NCBI RefSeq assembly: GCF_000379465.1
Contig: NZ_KB905384.1
Location: 1-64,000 of the forward strand
Origin: Sciscionella marina DSM 45152
Lineage (GTDB): Bacteria > Actinomycetota > Actinomycetes > Mycobacteriales > Pseudonocardiaceae
Length of the DNA: 64,000 bases
Direction of reading: 5' to 3'
Made by a program: the position numbers and the translations under genes. Below are positions 1 to 9,204 of the stretch, piece by piece. Below the pieces are notes generated by a model, which saw nothing but the letters and a program-made list of their open reading frames with translations, ran no database searches and was not told the origin of the DNA. Positions within the stretch are counted from its first letter, which is position 1; every line of letters begins with the position of its first letter.

Positions 1-1
1 T

Positions 2-270
2 CAAGGATTCGCGGAAATGCTCAATCCCCGGCAACACAACAAAAACCGGTTCCAACACTGGATCACAACAGTCCGTGCTACCGATCTCTTTTACCTACAC
101 TCCTTCACCCGCGGACTAGCCAAGGACGAGGCAGCAATAGTCGCTGGCCTGACCCAGACCCATAGCAACGGCCCCACCGAAGGCAACCTCAACCGCATCA
201 AAATGATCAAAGACAAATATACGGCCGAGCCAACCTCGACCTCCCCAGAAAACGAGTCCTCCTCGCATAG
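2..270 (+). pseudogene. ISL3-family transposase, C-terminal fragment (frameshifted)
   Basis: The frame is open to the left window edge, so this is the 3' end of a longer gene. It reads like the C-terminus of an ISL3 transposase: 'LHSFTRGLAKDEAAIVAGLT' followed by 'EGNLNRIKMIK'. The family normally continues 'RQxYGRAxxDLLRKRVLLA'. Here that tail is found only after adding one base in the A-run near 210: the shifted frame reads RQIYGRANLDLPRKRVLLA and stops with TAG at 268-270. The unshifted frame runs on to 289 with an unrelated tail. So a 1-base deletion inactivates the C-terminus. The fragment has the same orientation as the ISL3 5' fragment at 1811, but that one lies downstream, so they come from different copies or a rearranged one. 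Confidence 0.8.
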
Positions 271-335
271 AACCAATCACGAAAAATGAGCCAGAGCCGG
301 AACCTTTGTGGGCGGCCCGGTGATCGCCTACTTGG

Positions 336-1611
336 TTACTGGGCGTTGATGCGGTCTCCGTAGTGGAGGGGCAGCGTGTTCAACACCTGTTTCCAGGCTA
401 CCGTCTTTCCGGTGATGTTGGTACGATTTTTGAGGGGTTTTTGATCACGAGATAGAGAGCTTTCAGCGCGGCTTGTTCGGTGGGGAAATGGCCCCGCCGG
501 CGAGTCGCTTGCCGGAACCGCGCATTCAGGCTCTCGATCTGGTTCGTGGTGTACACGAGTTTGCGAACATCGGGTGGGAATGACAGGAATGGGATGAAGT
601 TCTCCCAGCCGCCACGCCACATGCGTATCATCGCCGGATACAAATCCTCCCATTCCGCGGCGAAATCTTCGAACAACGCTTCCGCCGCTTCGAGCGTCGC
701 AGCGGTGTAGAAGCCCTTGACGGACTTGGTGATCTGTGCCCACTACCGTTTCGAAGCATAGCGAAGACTGGCCCGCACAAGATGCACGACGCACAATAGC
801 ACGTCGGCCCGTGGCCACAATGAATTGACCGCCTCGGGCAGGCCTTTCAACCCGTCGCAGGCAATCAGGCAGATGTCCTCGACACCGCGGTTCTTCAAAT
901 CGGACAGGTGGTTCACCCAGTCCTTAGCTCCTTCGCCGCCGGTACCCACCCACATACCCAGAACGTCCCGCTCACCAGCGGTGTCGACGCCCACGGCGAC
1001 GTACACAGGCCGGTTCGCGACAGTTCCCTGGCGGATCTTGACCATGATCACCTCGATCATCACGATCGGATACACGCGTGCCAATGGACGGGCCTGCCAC
1101 GATTTCAGCTCGTCGGACACCCTGTCGGTGATCGAGGAAATCAGATCACGAGACACGTCCGCGTCGTATATCCCGGCCAGGTGCCGCCGGATCTCTTCGG
1201 TCGTGAGCCCCTTTCCGTACAGTGAGATGATCGTCTCATCGAAACCTTCGATCCGGCGGGCGTGTTTCGGCGCGATCTGCGGAGTGAACGTCGCCTCCCG
1301 ATCCCGCGGCACACCGATCCGCACCTCACCGATATCCGTGGAAACCGTCTTCGGAGCGGTTCCGTTCCGCTCGTTCGTTGTAGCTTTGCCCTCGCGTCAC
1401 CTTTCTCATACCCGAGGTGTTCGTCCAGCTCAGCGTTCAACGCCGACTCGAGCACGGTTTTCGTGATCTGCCGCAACAACCCACCCGGACCGGTCAACGA
1501 CACACCCGCATCCGGTGCCGTCTCCAACAACTCCCGAGCAATACGCACATTCAGATCACCACCAGCATCGCCCCCGATGGTCGGCGCAACAGCCTCAACT
1601 TCGTTACTCAC
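336..1611 (-). pseudogene. IS256 (Mutator)-family transposase, broken
   Basis: This is a nearly full-length IS256-type transposase spread over several frames. A GTG start at 1611 begins the N-terminus, which contains 'LLRQITKTVLESALNAELDE'. A frameshift near 1380 is needed to enter 'NGTAPKTVSTDIGEVRIGVP' and the DDE core, which includes 'VYVAVGVDTAGERDVLGMW' and 'IACDGLKGLPEAV'. An in-frame TAG at 743-745 interrupts the protein after 'RYASKR'. The same frame resumes with 'WAQITKSVKGFYTAATLEAA' and 'YTTNQIESLNARFRQATRRR'. A last frameshift near 440 is needed for the C-terminus 'ITGKTVAWKQVLNTLPLHYG'. At least three lesions make it inactive. I did not find its terminal inverted repeats. It lies between two ISL3 fragments of opposite orientation. 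Confidence 0.9.
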
Positions 1612-1810
1612 TATGATCCTTCCGAGCCAGGGCCAAAGCCCAACCTTTCCATGATCACCAGCACCGCCCACAAACCGGCGGACACTCCCGACCCGATCAC
1701 CCTGGACACTGGGACGAGCGTCTCTGGCGCTGATCTTGTGGGGTGTTTCTGCATGTTTTCTAGCCTAGCAGGGTGGATGATGATGACTGTGCATTGTAGA
1801 CAGTCGAAAA

Positions 1811-2420
1811 GTGTTGTGGCCCAGCACATCTGGGTTGATTGTCGAGAGTGTTGAGCGGCCCGAAGGGGTATTGGCCCTGCGGGCGCTGGTGCGTGGTTTG
1901 TCAGGCCGCTGCCTGCACTGCGAACCGTGTCCACGGTGGTGCACGGGCGGTATGTGCGCCGGATCGCGGATGCGCCGGTGGCGGGGTCCCTTGTGGTGAT
2001 CGAGCTGGTTGTGTGTCGTTTCCGTTGTGCTGCAAGGGATTGTGTGGCGGTGACGTTCGTTGAACAGGTCTCGGGGCTGACCAGTGCGCATAGCCGCTAT
2101 ACCCCGTTGCTGCGGCGCATGCTGACTGGTGTTGGGCTCGCGCTGGCCGATCGGGCCGGAGCCCGGCTGGCGGCAACACTCGGTATGGCTTGTAGCCGGG
2201 ACACGTTGTTGCGCCTGGTCCGCGCCCAGTCTGCTCCGACGGCCAGGCAGGTTGCGCTGGTCGGTGTCGATGATTCCGCCTTAGGCAAGCGGCACAGCTA
2301 CGCGACTGTGCTGGTCGGCATGGATAGCCACCGCTCGGTCGATGTACTGGCCGATCGATGCGTCCCGACAACAACGACCTGGTTGCGCGAACATGTCGGA
2401 ACCGACATCGTGTGCCGGGG
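1811..2420 (+). pseudogene. ISL3-family transposase, N-terminal fragment
   Basis: From a GTG at 1811 the protein starts '[18 protein letters not shown]' and reaches a zinc-finger-like 'GRCLHCEPC'. A frameshift near 1925 is needed to continue with '[17 protein letters not shown]', the usual ISL3 N-terminal segment. The frame then carries '[20 protein letters not shown]', the first catalytic Asp region '[20 protein letters not shown]' and '[10 protein letters not shown]', and breaks after 'TDIVCR' near 2415. The next residues expected in the family (DRAG...) are missing. The rest of the frame to 2469 is unrelated sequence. This is a truncated and frameshifted copy with no C-terminal half. Confidence 0.85.
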
Positions 2421-2732
2421 CGGTTCCTCGGTTTTCTACGTGACCGGGCGAGGTTGCGCGGTGCACTAGATGGCGCTACAGTGCTGATTGGAACGACCAG
2501 TCTATTACCGCAGCCTGGCGGCCAGTGGCAGCTTCCTCTGCTTCAACGGAAGGGGAAAGCATTCTATGACGACTAAGCTAAGAGACTCTTGCCGGCGGAT
2601 CTCGTCTACCTCGAGAGAACCTGTCACCGAGGATGAGCAGCGGGTGGACATCGACGCCCCGTTTCCGGGTTCGTCGATCGATCGACGTCTGGTGGATGCC
2701 TTAACTGAGTCGTGAAAGGTTCGGGAGTTCTA

Positions 2733-2935
2733 ATGAGCATGATCGGTGCGACTTTCATGGACGTGGTGCCCATCGACCAAGGGTCTGTCACCACGATCAA
2801 GGTGCCGACCGATGTGCGCAACACTGAACGCGGTGGCATTCAAGGCGCGTGCGAGGTCGGCACCGCCGAGGCGACCGTCTTCAACCACGCGAGCGCGCAT
2901 GGGCTGAATGCGGTCATCGGGTATGGCACAGCTGA
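2733..2935 (+). pseudogene. Relic of hydantoinase A (HyuA) N-terminus
   Basis: From the ATG at 2733 the peptide reads 'MSMIGATFMDVVPIDQGSVT' and later 'ATVFNHASAHGLNAVI'. These match, position for position, the first ~65 residues of HyuA-type proteins, including the intact copy at 7097 ('VGVDVGGTFTDCIAFEAG' and 'AMFNHASTVGLNAIL'). The phosphate-binding GGTFTD motif has decayed to GATFMD. The rest of the ~690-residue protein is missing, and HyuB C-terminal sequence follows at once in another frame. A GGGAG ribosome-binding site remains upstream. The open frame continues to 2963, but only the part before the junction is HyuA-like. It is unlikely to make a working protein. Confidence 0.75.
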
Positions 2936-3064
2936 GGAGCCGAGCATGACTACGGAGTCGTGATCGTCAGTGATCCAGGGTGGTACCCGGACCGGCTGCG
3001 CATTGATGTTGAGGCACAGCGACGCGAGAAGCGCGAGAGGAGCAAAGGCGATGCGGCACGCTGA
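2936..3064 (+). pseudogene. Relic of hydantoinase B (HyuB) C-terminus
   Basis: In the frame starting at 2936 the sequence reads 'GAEHDYGVVIVSDPGWYPD' then 'RLRIDVEAQRREKRERSKGD' and stops at 3062-3064. This is the usual end of HyuB / acetone carboxylase alpha-like proteins. The intact copy near 11045 ends in the same style with 'ANDFGVVITGDPEQNPEG'. The stop lies 11 bases inside the acyl-CoA synthetase gene, whose ATG is at 3051, as expected of an old operon junction. Together with the HyuA relic just upstream it shows that a whole hyuA-hyuB pair once preceded the synthetase and lost its middle (about 3.7 kb by family length). Confidence 0.7.
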
Positions 3065-4724
3065 GGCGGGAGCCCAGGACGTTAGCACCGACAAGCGTCC
3101 TTGGCTCAAGCTATATGACCATCCTGAGCACGCTGAGGTCGACGTCGAGGAGGCGACTGTCTACGCAGTGATCATGGACGCCCTCGCTCGGTATCCGGAC
3201 TATCCGTGCCTCCATCACCCTGGCGGTTCTCTCACCAAGGGCGAGGTCAGCTCCCTTGTGTGTGCCTTCGCCTTCGCGCTCCGGCACCGGGGTGTCAGCC
3301 CCGGGGAACGAGTGGCGCTCTACCTCCAGAACGTGCCGGAGTTCGTCATCGCGCTGCTCGGTATATGGCGCGCGGGCGCGATCGCCGTGCTCGTCAACCC
3401 AATGAACAAGCAGCGCGAGCTCGACCTGATCCTTCGGGACTCGGGGGCCGCGGCCGTGGTTTGCCAGTCGTCGCTCGCGCCCATGGTGGCGGTGGTGCGC
3501 CGGTCGCTGCCGCTGCGGCTGGTCGTCGTCGTGAATGACGTAGACGCCGATCACCCCGACGATGCCTGTGACTTCTGGGACGAGGTGCGTTCGGCGCCGG
3601 ACGGCGGTGGCGAGGCCCATGCCCTCGCCCCGGGGGACCCAGCTTGCCTGACCTACACCTCGGGAACCACCGGCCCCCCCAAAGGGGCGATCAACACGCA
3701 CGGCAAGATCCTGTTTAGCTCGCGAACTTTCCAGCGGTGGATGCCGCTGACGCGACAGGACACGGTCCTCGGGATCGCCCCATTGTTCCACATCACGGGG
3801 CTCGTAGGTCACGTGACGGCGTCCCTGGTCAGCGGAGCGCCTCTCATCGTACTCGGGCGCTTCACTCCGGAGGCTGCTGTCGACGCAACTGCCCGTTACA
3901 AGGCCACGTTCGCTGTCGGCGCTATCACGGCCTTCCAGGCGATCCTGAACCTGCCGGGCGTCGAGGCCAAGGATCTCGCGTCACTGAAGAAAATTTATTC
4001 CGGTGGAGGGCCCGTAGCGCCGGCGCTGACGGCCGCATTCGAGCAGAAGTTCGGCACCTCCATCCACACGATCTACGGGCTGACGGAGTCGACGTCACCG
4101 GCCATCATCACGCCGTCGCGCCTGCGCGCGCCGGTTGACTCCACGACAGGTGCTCTCTCCATCGGCGTTCCTGTCTACAACACGATGGTGCGGGTCGTCG
4201 ACGAGAAAGGGCGGGAGGTCGCCCCCGATGAGAGCGGCGAGCTTGTCATCCGGGGGCCTCAGGTCGTGGATGGCTATTGGCGCATGCCCGAGGAGTCCGC
4301 CCACGCCGTGCGCAACGGATGGCTCTACACAGGCGATGTCGGCTACCGGGACACGGCCGGTTGGTTCTACCTCATCGACCGCAAGAAGGACCAGATCAAC
4401 GCCAGCGGTTACAAGATCTGGCCCCGCGAGGTCGAGGACGTGCTGTACGAGCATCCGGGGGTCCGGGAAGCCGCCGTCGTGGGTGTTCCGGACGCCTATC
4501 GCGGCGAGACGGTGCGTGCTTACATCAGCGTCAGGGACGGACACGATGCCCCGACCCCGGACAAGCTCGTTGAGTTCTGTAAGGAGCGGATGGCGGCCTA
4601 CAAGTACCCACGCCAGGTTGTCATCCTCCCCGAGCTACCTAAGACGGCGAGCGGCAAGATTCTCCGTCGATCGCTGCGAGACCAGGCGCGCCAGTCCGAG
4701 ACTGGAGGCGAGGATGGCTGTTGA
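3051..4724 (+). CDS. Acyl-CoA synthetase (AMP-forming)
   Basis: This encodes a 557-residue ANL-superfamily ligase that should activate a carboxylic acid to its CoA thioester with ATP. The P-loop 'YTSGTTGPPKGAI' is near residues 201-213, the A5 motif 'YGLTEST' near 342, the hinge 'YLIDRKKDQINASGYKIWP' near 445-463, and the C-terminal catalytic lysine in 'LPKTASGKILRRSL' near 530. The ATG at 3051 is preferred over upstream in-frame starts: AGGAG sits 8 bases before it and it overlaps the end of the hyuB relic. Its stop overlaps the next gene by 11 bases, so synthetase and crotonase are probably co-translated. The substrate cannot be read from sequence. Neighbours suggest the acid made by a HyuAB-type carboxylase, or a fatty or aromatic acid. 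Confidence 0.9.
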   Translation: MRHAEAGAQDVSTDKRPWLKLYDHPEHAEVDVEEATVYAVIMDALARYPDYPCLHHPGGSLTKGEVSSLVCAFAFALRHRGVSPGERVALYLQNVPEFVIALLGIWRAGAIAVLVNPMNKQRELDLILRDSGAAAVVCQSSLAPMVAVVRRSLPLRLVVVVNDVDADHPDDACDFWDEVRSAPDGGGEAHALAPGDPACLTYTSGTTGPPKGAINTHGKILFSSRTFQRWMPLTRQDTVLGIAPLFHITGLVGHVTASLVSGAPLIVLGRFTPEAAVDATARYKATFAVGAITAFQAILNLPGVEAKDLASLKKIYSGGGPVAPALTAAFEQKFGTSIHTIYGLTESTSPAIITPSRLRAPVDSTTGALSIGVPVYNTMVRVVDEKGREVAPDESGELVIRGPQVVDGYWRMPEESAHAVRNGWLYTGDVGYRDTAGWFYLIDRKKDQINASGYKIWPREVEDVLYEHPGVREAAVVGVPDAYRGETVRAYISVRDGHDAPTPDKLVEFCKERMAAYKYPRQVVILPELPKTASGKILRRSLRDQARQSETGGEDGC

Positions 4725-5520
4725 CCTTACTATCGATGGCGACGGCCTCGCCATCGTGACCATCAACCGACCCGATGCGAGAAACGCACTGTCTCCTGCC
4801 GTCTTAAACACCACGCTCGAGCGGCTCACGACGGCGCGGCACAGCGGAGCGACGGCGCTGGTTGTGCGCGGTGCGGGGAAGGTCTTCTGCGCTGGCGGCG
4901 ACCTCGGATACGTATCCGCGGCGCTCGACTCCACCCCGGAGACACTCCTCGGGGAGCTGGCGGACAGCCTCAACGAGCTCGTCCTCGCGCTCCGCGAGTT
5001 CCCGGGCCGGGTGATAGCGGCGATCGACGGCGTAGCCGCAGGGGCGGGAGTTGGGCTGGCATTCGCAGCCGATATTCGGGTATGCGGCCGCTCCGCGCTT
5101 CTGGTGCCTGCCTTCCTCACAGCCGGCACGACACCCGACGGTGGAACCTCCTACGCGCTAGCCCGCACGTATGGACCCGTCGCGGCCACGTCGATTCTCG
5201 CGCGGAACCATGCCATCGACACCGACGAGATGACCCGCATGGGGCTAGCGGACTGGGTTGTGCCAGACGGCGCCGCTAGCCAGCACGCCGTGTCGCTCGC
5301 CAGCGAGTTGCCGCCCATCTCGGCAACAGCGCTTCTCGAGACCAGACGACTGCTGGACCGCGCCAGCGGCATCACCCTGAGGGAACAGCTGACCCTGGAA
5401 CGAGCAAGCCTCTCCCGGATGTGGCGCACCACGGACTGCCTCGAAGGCGCCCGAGCCTTCCTCGAGAAGCGCGTGCCGCAATTCGGCCCCGCCATGCCTC
5501 CTACACGACTTGGGAAATGA
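4714..5520 (+). CDS. Enoyl-CoA hydratase/isomerase family protein
   Basis: This is a 268-residue crotonase-fold protein. The first oxyanion-hole segment is 'GKVFCAGGDLGY' (about residues 49-60) and the second is 'IDGVAAGAGVGLAFAADI' (about 103-120). The two catalytic glutamates of classic enoyl-CoA hydratase are not seen: the GGGCELA position reads AGAGVGLA, and the 'PE' position reads 'VPAFLTAGTTPDGG'. An isomerase, thioesterase, hydrolase or decarboxylase activity on an acyl-CoA is therefore at least as likely as hydration. The ATG at 4714 lies inside the end of the synthetase gene (11-base overlap, GGAGGCGAGG just before it). The start codon must be used from within that gene; upstream codons in this frame are the synthetase out of frame. 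Confidence 0.88.
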   Translation: MAVDLTIDGDGLAIVTINRPDARNALSPAVLNTTLERLTTARHSGATALVVRGAGKVFCAGGDLGYVSAALDSTPETLLGELADSLNELVLALREFPGRVIAAIDGVAAGAGVGLAFAADIRVCGRSALLVPAFLTAGTTPDGGTSYALARTYGPVAATSILARNHAIDTDEMTRMGLADWVVPDGAASQHAVSLASELPPISATALLETRRLLDRASGITLREQLTLERASLSRMWRTTDCLEGARAFLEKRVPQFGPAMPPTRLGK

Positions 5521-5526
5521 GTCACC

Positions 5527-6447
5527 ATGCATAGCTACGAACACCTTCTCGTGAATCGGGTCGGCACGAGCGGACGAATATTAGAGGTCACGCTAAACCG
5601 ACCCGAGGTACGCAACGCGCTGGCGCCCCAAACATTCCGCGAGTTTCTCGCCGTTCTTCAGGCCGCGGAACCCGAGCACGAAATCCGCACCGTTCTGCTC
5701 AAAGGCGCCGGGCCTGTCTTCTCGGCCGGGCACGACATCGGATCTGGGGACCTGTCCGGCGCAACCTACGCCGACGACACCCGGTTTAGAACCGCGGACC
5801 AGGCTAATCGGCCGCTGCCGACCAACCTCGCCTCTGCGCTCCGCCAGATCACCGATGTCATGCTCTACTTTTGGCGGTACCCGAAGGTCACGATCGTCCA
5901 GACCCACGGTCATTGCGTCGCCGGAGGCCTCGAGTTAGCGATGATGGCAGACCTGGTGGTCACCGCCGACAGCTGCGTGTTTGGCCATCCGGCACATCGA
6001 GGCGTGGGTGTCGCACGGAACGCGATGCTGCTCCCCCTCATCATGGGGATGCGCAAGGCCAAGGAGCTCATGTTTACCGGCGACAGCTTCACCGGGACTG
6101 TCGCCGAGGAGATGGGGATAGTTAACTACGCCTGGCCCGAGGACGAACTAGACACCCGCGCCCTCGCGCTGGCTGAGCGGGTAAGTAATCTCAGCTCAGA
6201 TCACCTCGGGCTGATCAAGGCGGCGGCGAACCAGTTCTACGAGAACATGGGACTCTACAGCTCCGTGTATTCGAGCACACGGCTCGACGCGATGGCACAG
6301 TTAACCGAATCCGCGTACGAGTGGCAGGACAATCTTCATACGACTGATCTAAAGACGGCGCTGCGCATTCGGGATGAGCCGTACGGGAACTCCAGTACAC
6401 GGACAAAAGATCAGGCAACTGATGACGAACACACGCCGCCAGACTGA
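5527..6447 (+). CDS. Enoyl-CoA hydratase/isomerase family protein
   Basis: This is a 306-residue crotonase-fold protein, longer than the ~260 usual for the family. It has an insertion after the first oxyanion segment ('GPVFSAGHDIGSG', then a segment with 'YADDTRFRTADQANRPLPT') and a C-terminal extension. The second segment 'CVAGGLELAMMADL' keeps the first catalytic Glu. The second Glu position reads 'FGHPAHRGVGV' (Ala). Similar long crotonases in actinomycete aromatic or steroid clusters are annotated only as enoyl-CoA hydratases. It starts 6 bases after the preceding stop, so it should be co-transcribed with the synthetase and first crotonase. It is the last gene of this tight group; a 357-base gap follows. 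Confidence 0.88.
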   Translation: MHSYEHLLVNRVGTSGRILEVTLNRPEVRNALAPQTFREFLAVLQAAEPEHEIRTVLLKGAGPVFSAGHDIGSGDLSGATYADDTRFRTADQANRPLPTNLASALRQITDVMLYFWRYPKVTIVQTHGHCVAGGLELAMMADLVVTADSCVFGHPAHRGVGVARNAMLLPLIMGMRKAKELMFTGDSFTGTVAEEMGIVNYAWPEDELDTRALALAERVSNLSSDHLGLIKAAANQFYENMGLYSSVYSSTRLDAMAQLTESAYEWQDNLHTTDLKTALRIRDEPYGNSSTRTKDQATDDEHTPPD

Positions 6448-6804
6448 ACTCGCACCGATCCGTATGCCGCGCCGGAATATGTCCGATCATGCGTCAGCGT
6501 GATCATTCAACGCGGCCGGAAGAGTCGAGAGAGTCAACCGAACAACCTCAGCGCTCAAAATAGGCACGAAAGGAAGTGACACGCCACACCGAGTTCAGCT
6601 AAAATACATAATATCTTGACTCAGCATTCGCCTAGAGGATCCCGAAAAAGGTATACGACAAATACTTAAACACACAACAAGCCGGGCGAATCAATAAGTT
6701 CAACTGCCCGAAAATTCCGGGGACGCTCAAAGCGCACGTTCGTAGCAATTGTGGGGACGCGGATATGCACGGGTCACGATAATCTCTGGAAAGGGAGGCA
6801 CAAG
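6448..6804. other. Intergenic gap between crotonase and carboxylase genes
   Basis: No gene is visible on either strand. The stretch is clearly more AT-rich than its surroundings (for example around 6600-6670), which fits a promoter region for the downstream zinc-ribbon/hyuA/hyuB group. The only element I can place firmly is the ribosome-binding site AAGGGAGG at 6791-6797, before the GTG at 6805. No convincing -35/-10 pair or terminator was found. Confidence 0.5.
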
Positions 6805-7026
6805 GTGAGGCCACACGTACGACCGGAAGAGCTACACCTCTACGTTATCAGGGAACCTGTGAAGGGTACCTGCCCTGAATGCAGCTCGCAGGAACTGGCA
6901 CGCTATCCCGTACTTAGCGAAGGTGGGTGGTGGACAACTATCAAGTGCCAGGGGTGTCTTTACTCCGTAGAGCGCGAACGCGGAGGCTTGTTTGGTTCGA
7001 TGTCTCTTCTTTCTGATCTTTTGTAG
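6805..7026 (+). CDS. Small zinc-ribbon protein, possible carboxylase small subunit
   Basis: This 73-residue protein has two Cys-x-x-Cys pairs: C23-P-E-C26 and C48-Q-G-C51, a typical zinc ribbon. It starts 'VRPHVRPEELHLYVIREP'. The GTG at 6805 is chosen because GGGAGG lies 7-8 bases upstream; an in-frame ATG at 6751 has no such site. It ends 70 bases before hyuA. Acetone carboxylase (gamma) and acetophenone carboxylase (beta) contain small zinc-binding subunits next to HyuA/HyuB-like subunits, so I infer a structural subunit of the enzyme encoded downstream. I did not verify sequence similarity to those subunits. It could also be an unrelated zinc-binding accessory protein. Confidence 0.7.
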   Translation: MRPHVRPEELHLYVIREPVKGTCPECSSQELARYPVLSEGGWWTTIKCQGCLYSVERERGGLFGSMSLLSDLL

Positions 7027-7096
7027 ACCCCGACACGCCTACCGGTGCGAATCGACGAGATGCTATCCAATAGTAACAGTGCGGAGAGGACAAATT

Positions 7097-9166
7097 ATGC
7101 CAACCCACAACCTAGTAGGTGTAGACGTCGGCGGAACGTTCACTGATTGTATCGCATTTGAGGCCGGCACGATCAAAACCTTGAAATTGCCGACAAATCC
7201 GGACCATGAGGAAGAGCCTGTCGTCGAGGGTGCGGGTCGCCTGGGTCTGAGAGATGCGGCAATGTTCAACCACGCAAGTACCGTAGGGTTGAACGCGATT
7301 CTAACGCGACGGTTGCCCAAGATTGCATACCTCACGACAGACGGACATCGTGATGTGCCGGATATAGGGCGGGCGCTGCGTCCATTGGAGGTTCTTACAG
7401 ACCCTGGCTGGCGCCGTCCTCTTGGCGACGCCGGAAATCGCCCCCTCGTTCCTCGATACCTTCGGCGAGGAGTCAAGGAGCGAATCACACACGATGGCTC
7501 GGTACTGATTTCTTTGGATCGGGAACAAGCTCGTCATCAGCTGGCAGTCCTCCGAAAGTGTAATGTGCAGGGCGTGGCCATTTGCCTTATTAACAGCTAC
7601 GCGAACCCTGAACACGAGCTTATTCTGCGGGACCTAGTGCGCGACGTCTTGGGATCAGGCATACCATGTTCGGTCTCTTCGGATATTTCACCCTTGGCAG
7701 GAGAGTATCCGCGCGCATCAACGACCATCGTGAATGTTCTTATGAAAAGTATTTATGGAAACTACTCCGCAAACCTGCATCAGCGTCTAGAAGGTGAAAT
7801 GTTTGCAGGGGAGACAAATTTTGTCGATTGCGCCGCCACCTTGCTACCTCAGGACGTCGCCTTGGAGGAACCACACAGGCTTATATTTTCTGGGCCTGCG
7901 GCAGGTACCCGCTCGGCGGCGCACTGGAGCGCACTTATAAAACAAGAGAACCTCATCTGCGCCGATGTCGGCGGCACTTCCACAGATTTTAGCATAGTTT
8001 CCGACGGAAAGCCCGTGGTGAATACCACTTTCGAGGTTGAACACGATCTTCTCGTCAGTACTCTCGCTAACGAGATTGTGAGCGTAGGTGCGGGCGGCGG
8101 CAGCATTGTGTCTGTAACCCCCAATGGGGAGATCCAGGTTGGGCCGGCTAGCGCGGGCGCCAACCCTGGACCAGCGTGCTATGGACGCGGCGGTGCTGCT
8201 CCAACAATCACCGATGCATGTCTGTTGATCGGGCTGCTCAACGAGGAAGAGTTCTTGGGCGGTGAGATGCAACTGGACCACAGAAAGGCCCAGCTGGCTT
8301 TCGAGGAGCTAGCCGCTCCAGTCACCACGTACGAGCGAATTCAACACGCGTATTGGCTCGCTATCAACCATCTCAGCGAAGCCATCAATGACATGGGAGT
8401 GCGTTACGGTATCGATCCCCGTGATTACTCAATCATGGCGTATGGATCGGCGGGACCGATGCTGCTGCCTGCCCTCCTTGAGATATCCGGTGTTAAGGCG
8501 GTAATAGTGCCACCCCAACCCGGTGTGTTCTCCGCGCTCGGTGTGTTGAGCACAGACCGTGTGTACACGGACAGTCGCTCAAGCTACATGGTCCTGCAAG
8601 GCGAGAAGGCCACCCGCATAAACGCGGTATACGAGGCGATGGAGGACGCGCTGTTGAGACAGGCGCGGGCCCAGCGCGACGAAGTAACCATTCTGCGAAC
8701 GTTCGACGCACGACTGGTGGGCCAGACTTGGGAGATGCCTTTTGTTCCATTACCGGATGGAGATATCACAGCAGGTGCCGTAGAACAGATGGTCGCCAAC
8801 TTTCACCGAGCCTACGAAGAAAGAAGGGGGAACCGATTCGACGATATTCCGGTAGAAGGTGTGACCTATCGGGTACAGGTGACCGTGCCGACGGAAAAGA
8901 TCACCTACGATCCCATCGAAAACGCGCGCGGTTCTGAACTGCAGCCTGACCCGATCAAGCGTACGTCTCTGCGGCATCTTGACGCTCATGCCCGTGAGAT
9001 ACAGGCTGCAGAGTACCGCAGGGAACACTTGAAAGCTGGCTGCACCCTGGAGGGGCCAGCCGTTATTCGCGAAGACGCGTCCACCACACAAGTGTGTGTC
9101 GGACAGCGAGCGACAATCGGTAGTTTTGGTGAGATTATGATCACGCGGTCCGTACAGTCCAGTTAG
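7097..9166 (+). CDS. Hydantoinase A / acetone carboxylase beta-like subunit
   Basis: This 689-residue HyuA/OplA-family protein is predicted to bind ATP and activate a carbonyl or amide substrate by phosphorylation, with HyuB as partner. It begins 'NLVGVDVGGTFTDCIAFEAG' (ASKHA-type phosphate loop), then has 'FNHASTVGLNAIL', 'SGPAAGTRSAAHW', a second phosphate loop 'ADVGGTSTDFSIV', 'GANPGPACYGRGG' and 'MAYGSAGPMLLPALLEIS'. The start at ATG 7097 is supported by GGAGAGG 8 bases upstream; the longer frame from 6992 runs through the previous gene. Codon use includes TTA and ATA codons and looks more AT-rich than the genes at either side, hinting at separate acquisition. The substrate is unknown: hydantoins, oxoproline, acetone or aromatic ketones are all handled by relatives. 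Confidence 0.92.
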   Translation: MPTHNLVGVDVGGTFTDCIAFEAGTIKTLKLPTNPDHEEEPVVEGAGRLGLRDAAMFNHASTVGLNAILTRRLPKIAYLTTDGHRDVPDIGRALRPLEVLTDPGWRRPLGDAGNRPLVPRYLRRGVKERITHDGSVLISLDREQARHQLAVLRKCNVQGVAICLINSYANPEHELILRDLVRDVLGSGIPCSVSSDISPLAGEYPRASTTIVNVLMKSIYGNYSANLHQRLEGEMFAGETNFVDCAATLLPQDVALEEPHRLIFSGPAAGTRSAAHWSALIKQENLICADVGGTSTDFSIVSDGKPVVNTTFEVEHDLLVSTLANEIVSVGAGGGSIVSVTPNGEIQVGPASAGANPGPACYGRGGAAPTITDACLLIGLLNEEEFLGGEMQLDHRKAQLAFEELAAPVTTYERIQHAYWLAINHLSEAINDMGVRYGIDPRDYSIMAYGSAGPMLLPALLEISGVKAVIVPPQPGVFSALGVLSTDRVYTDSRSSYMVLQGEKATRINAVYEAMEDALLRQARAQRDEVTILRTFDARLVGQTWEMPFVPLPDGDITAGAVEQMVANFHRAYEERRGNRFDDIPVEGVTYRVQVTVPTEKITYDPIENARGSELQPDPIKRTSLRHLDAHAREIQAAEYRREHLKAGCTLEGPAVIREDASTTQVCVGQRATIGSFGEIMITRSVQSS

Positions 9167-9204
9167 TTAACAGTGTCACCGCCGGACAGATAGGGAGATG
9201 TGAC

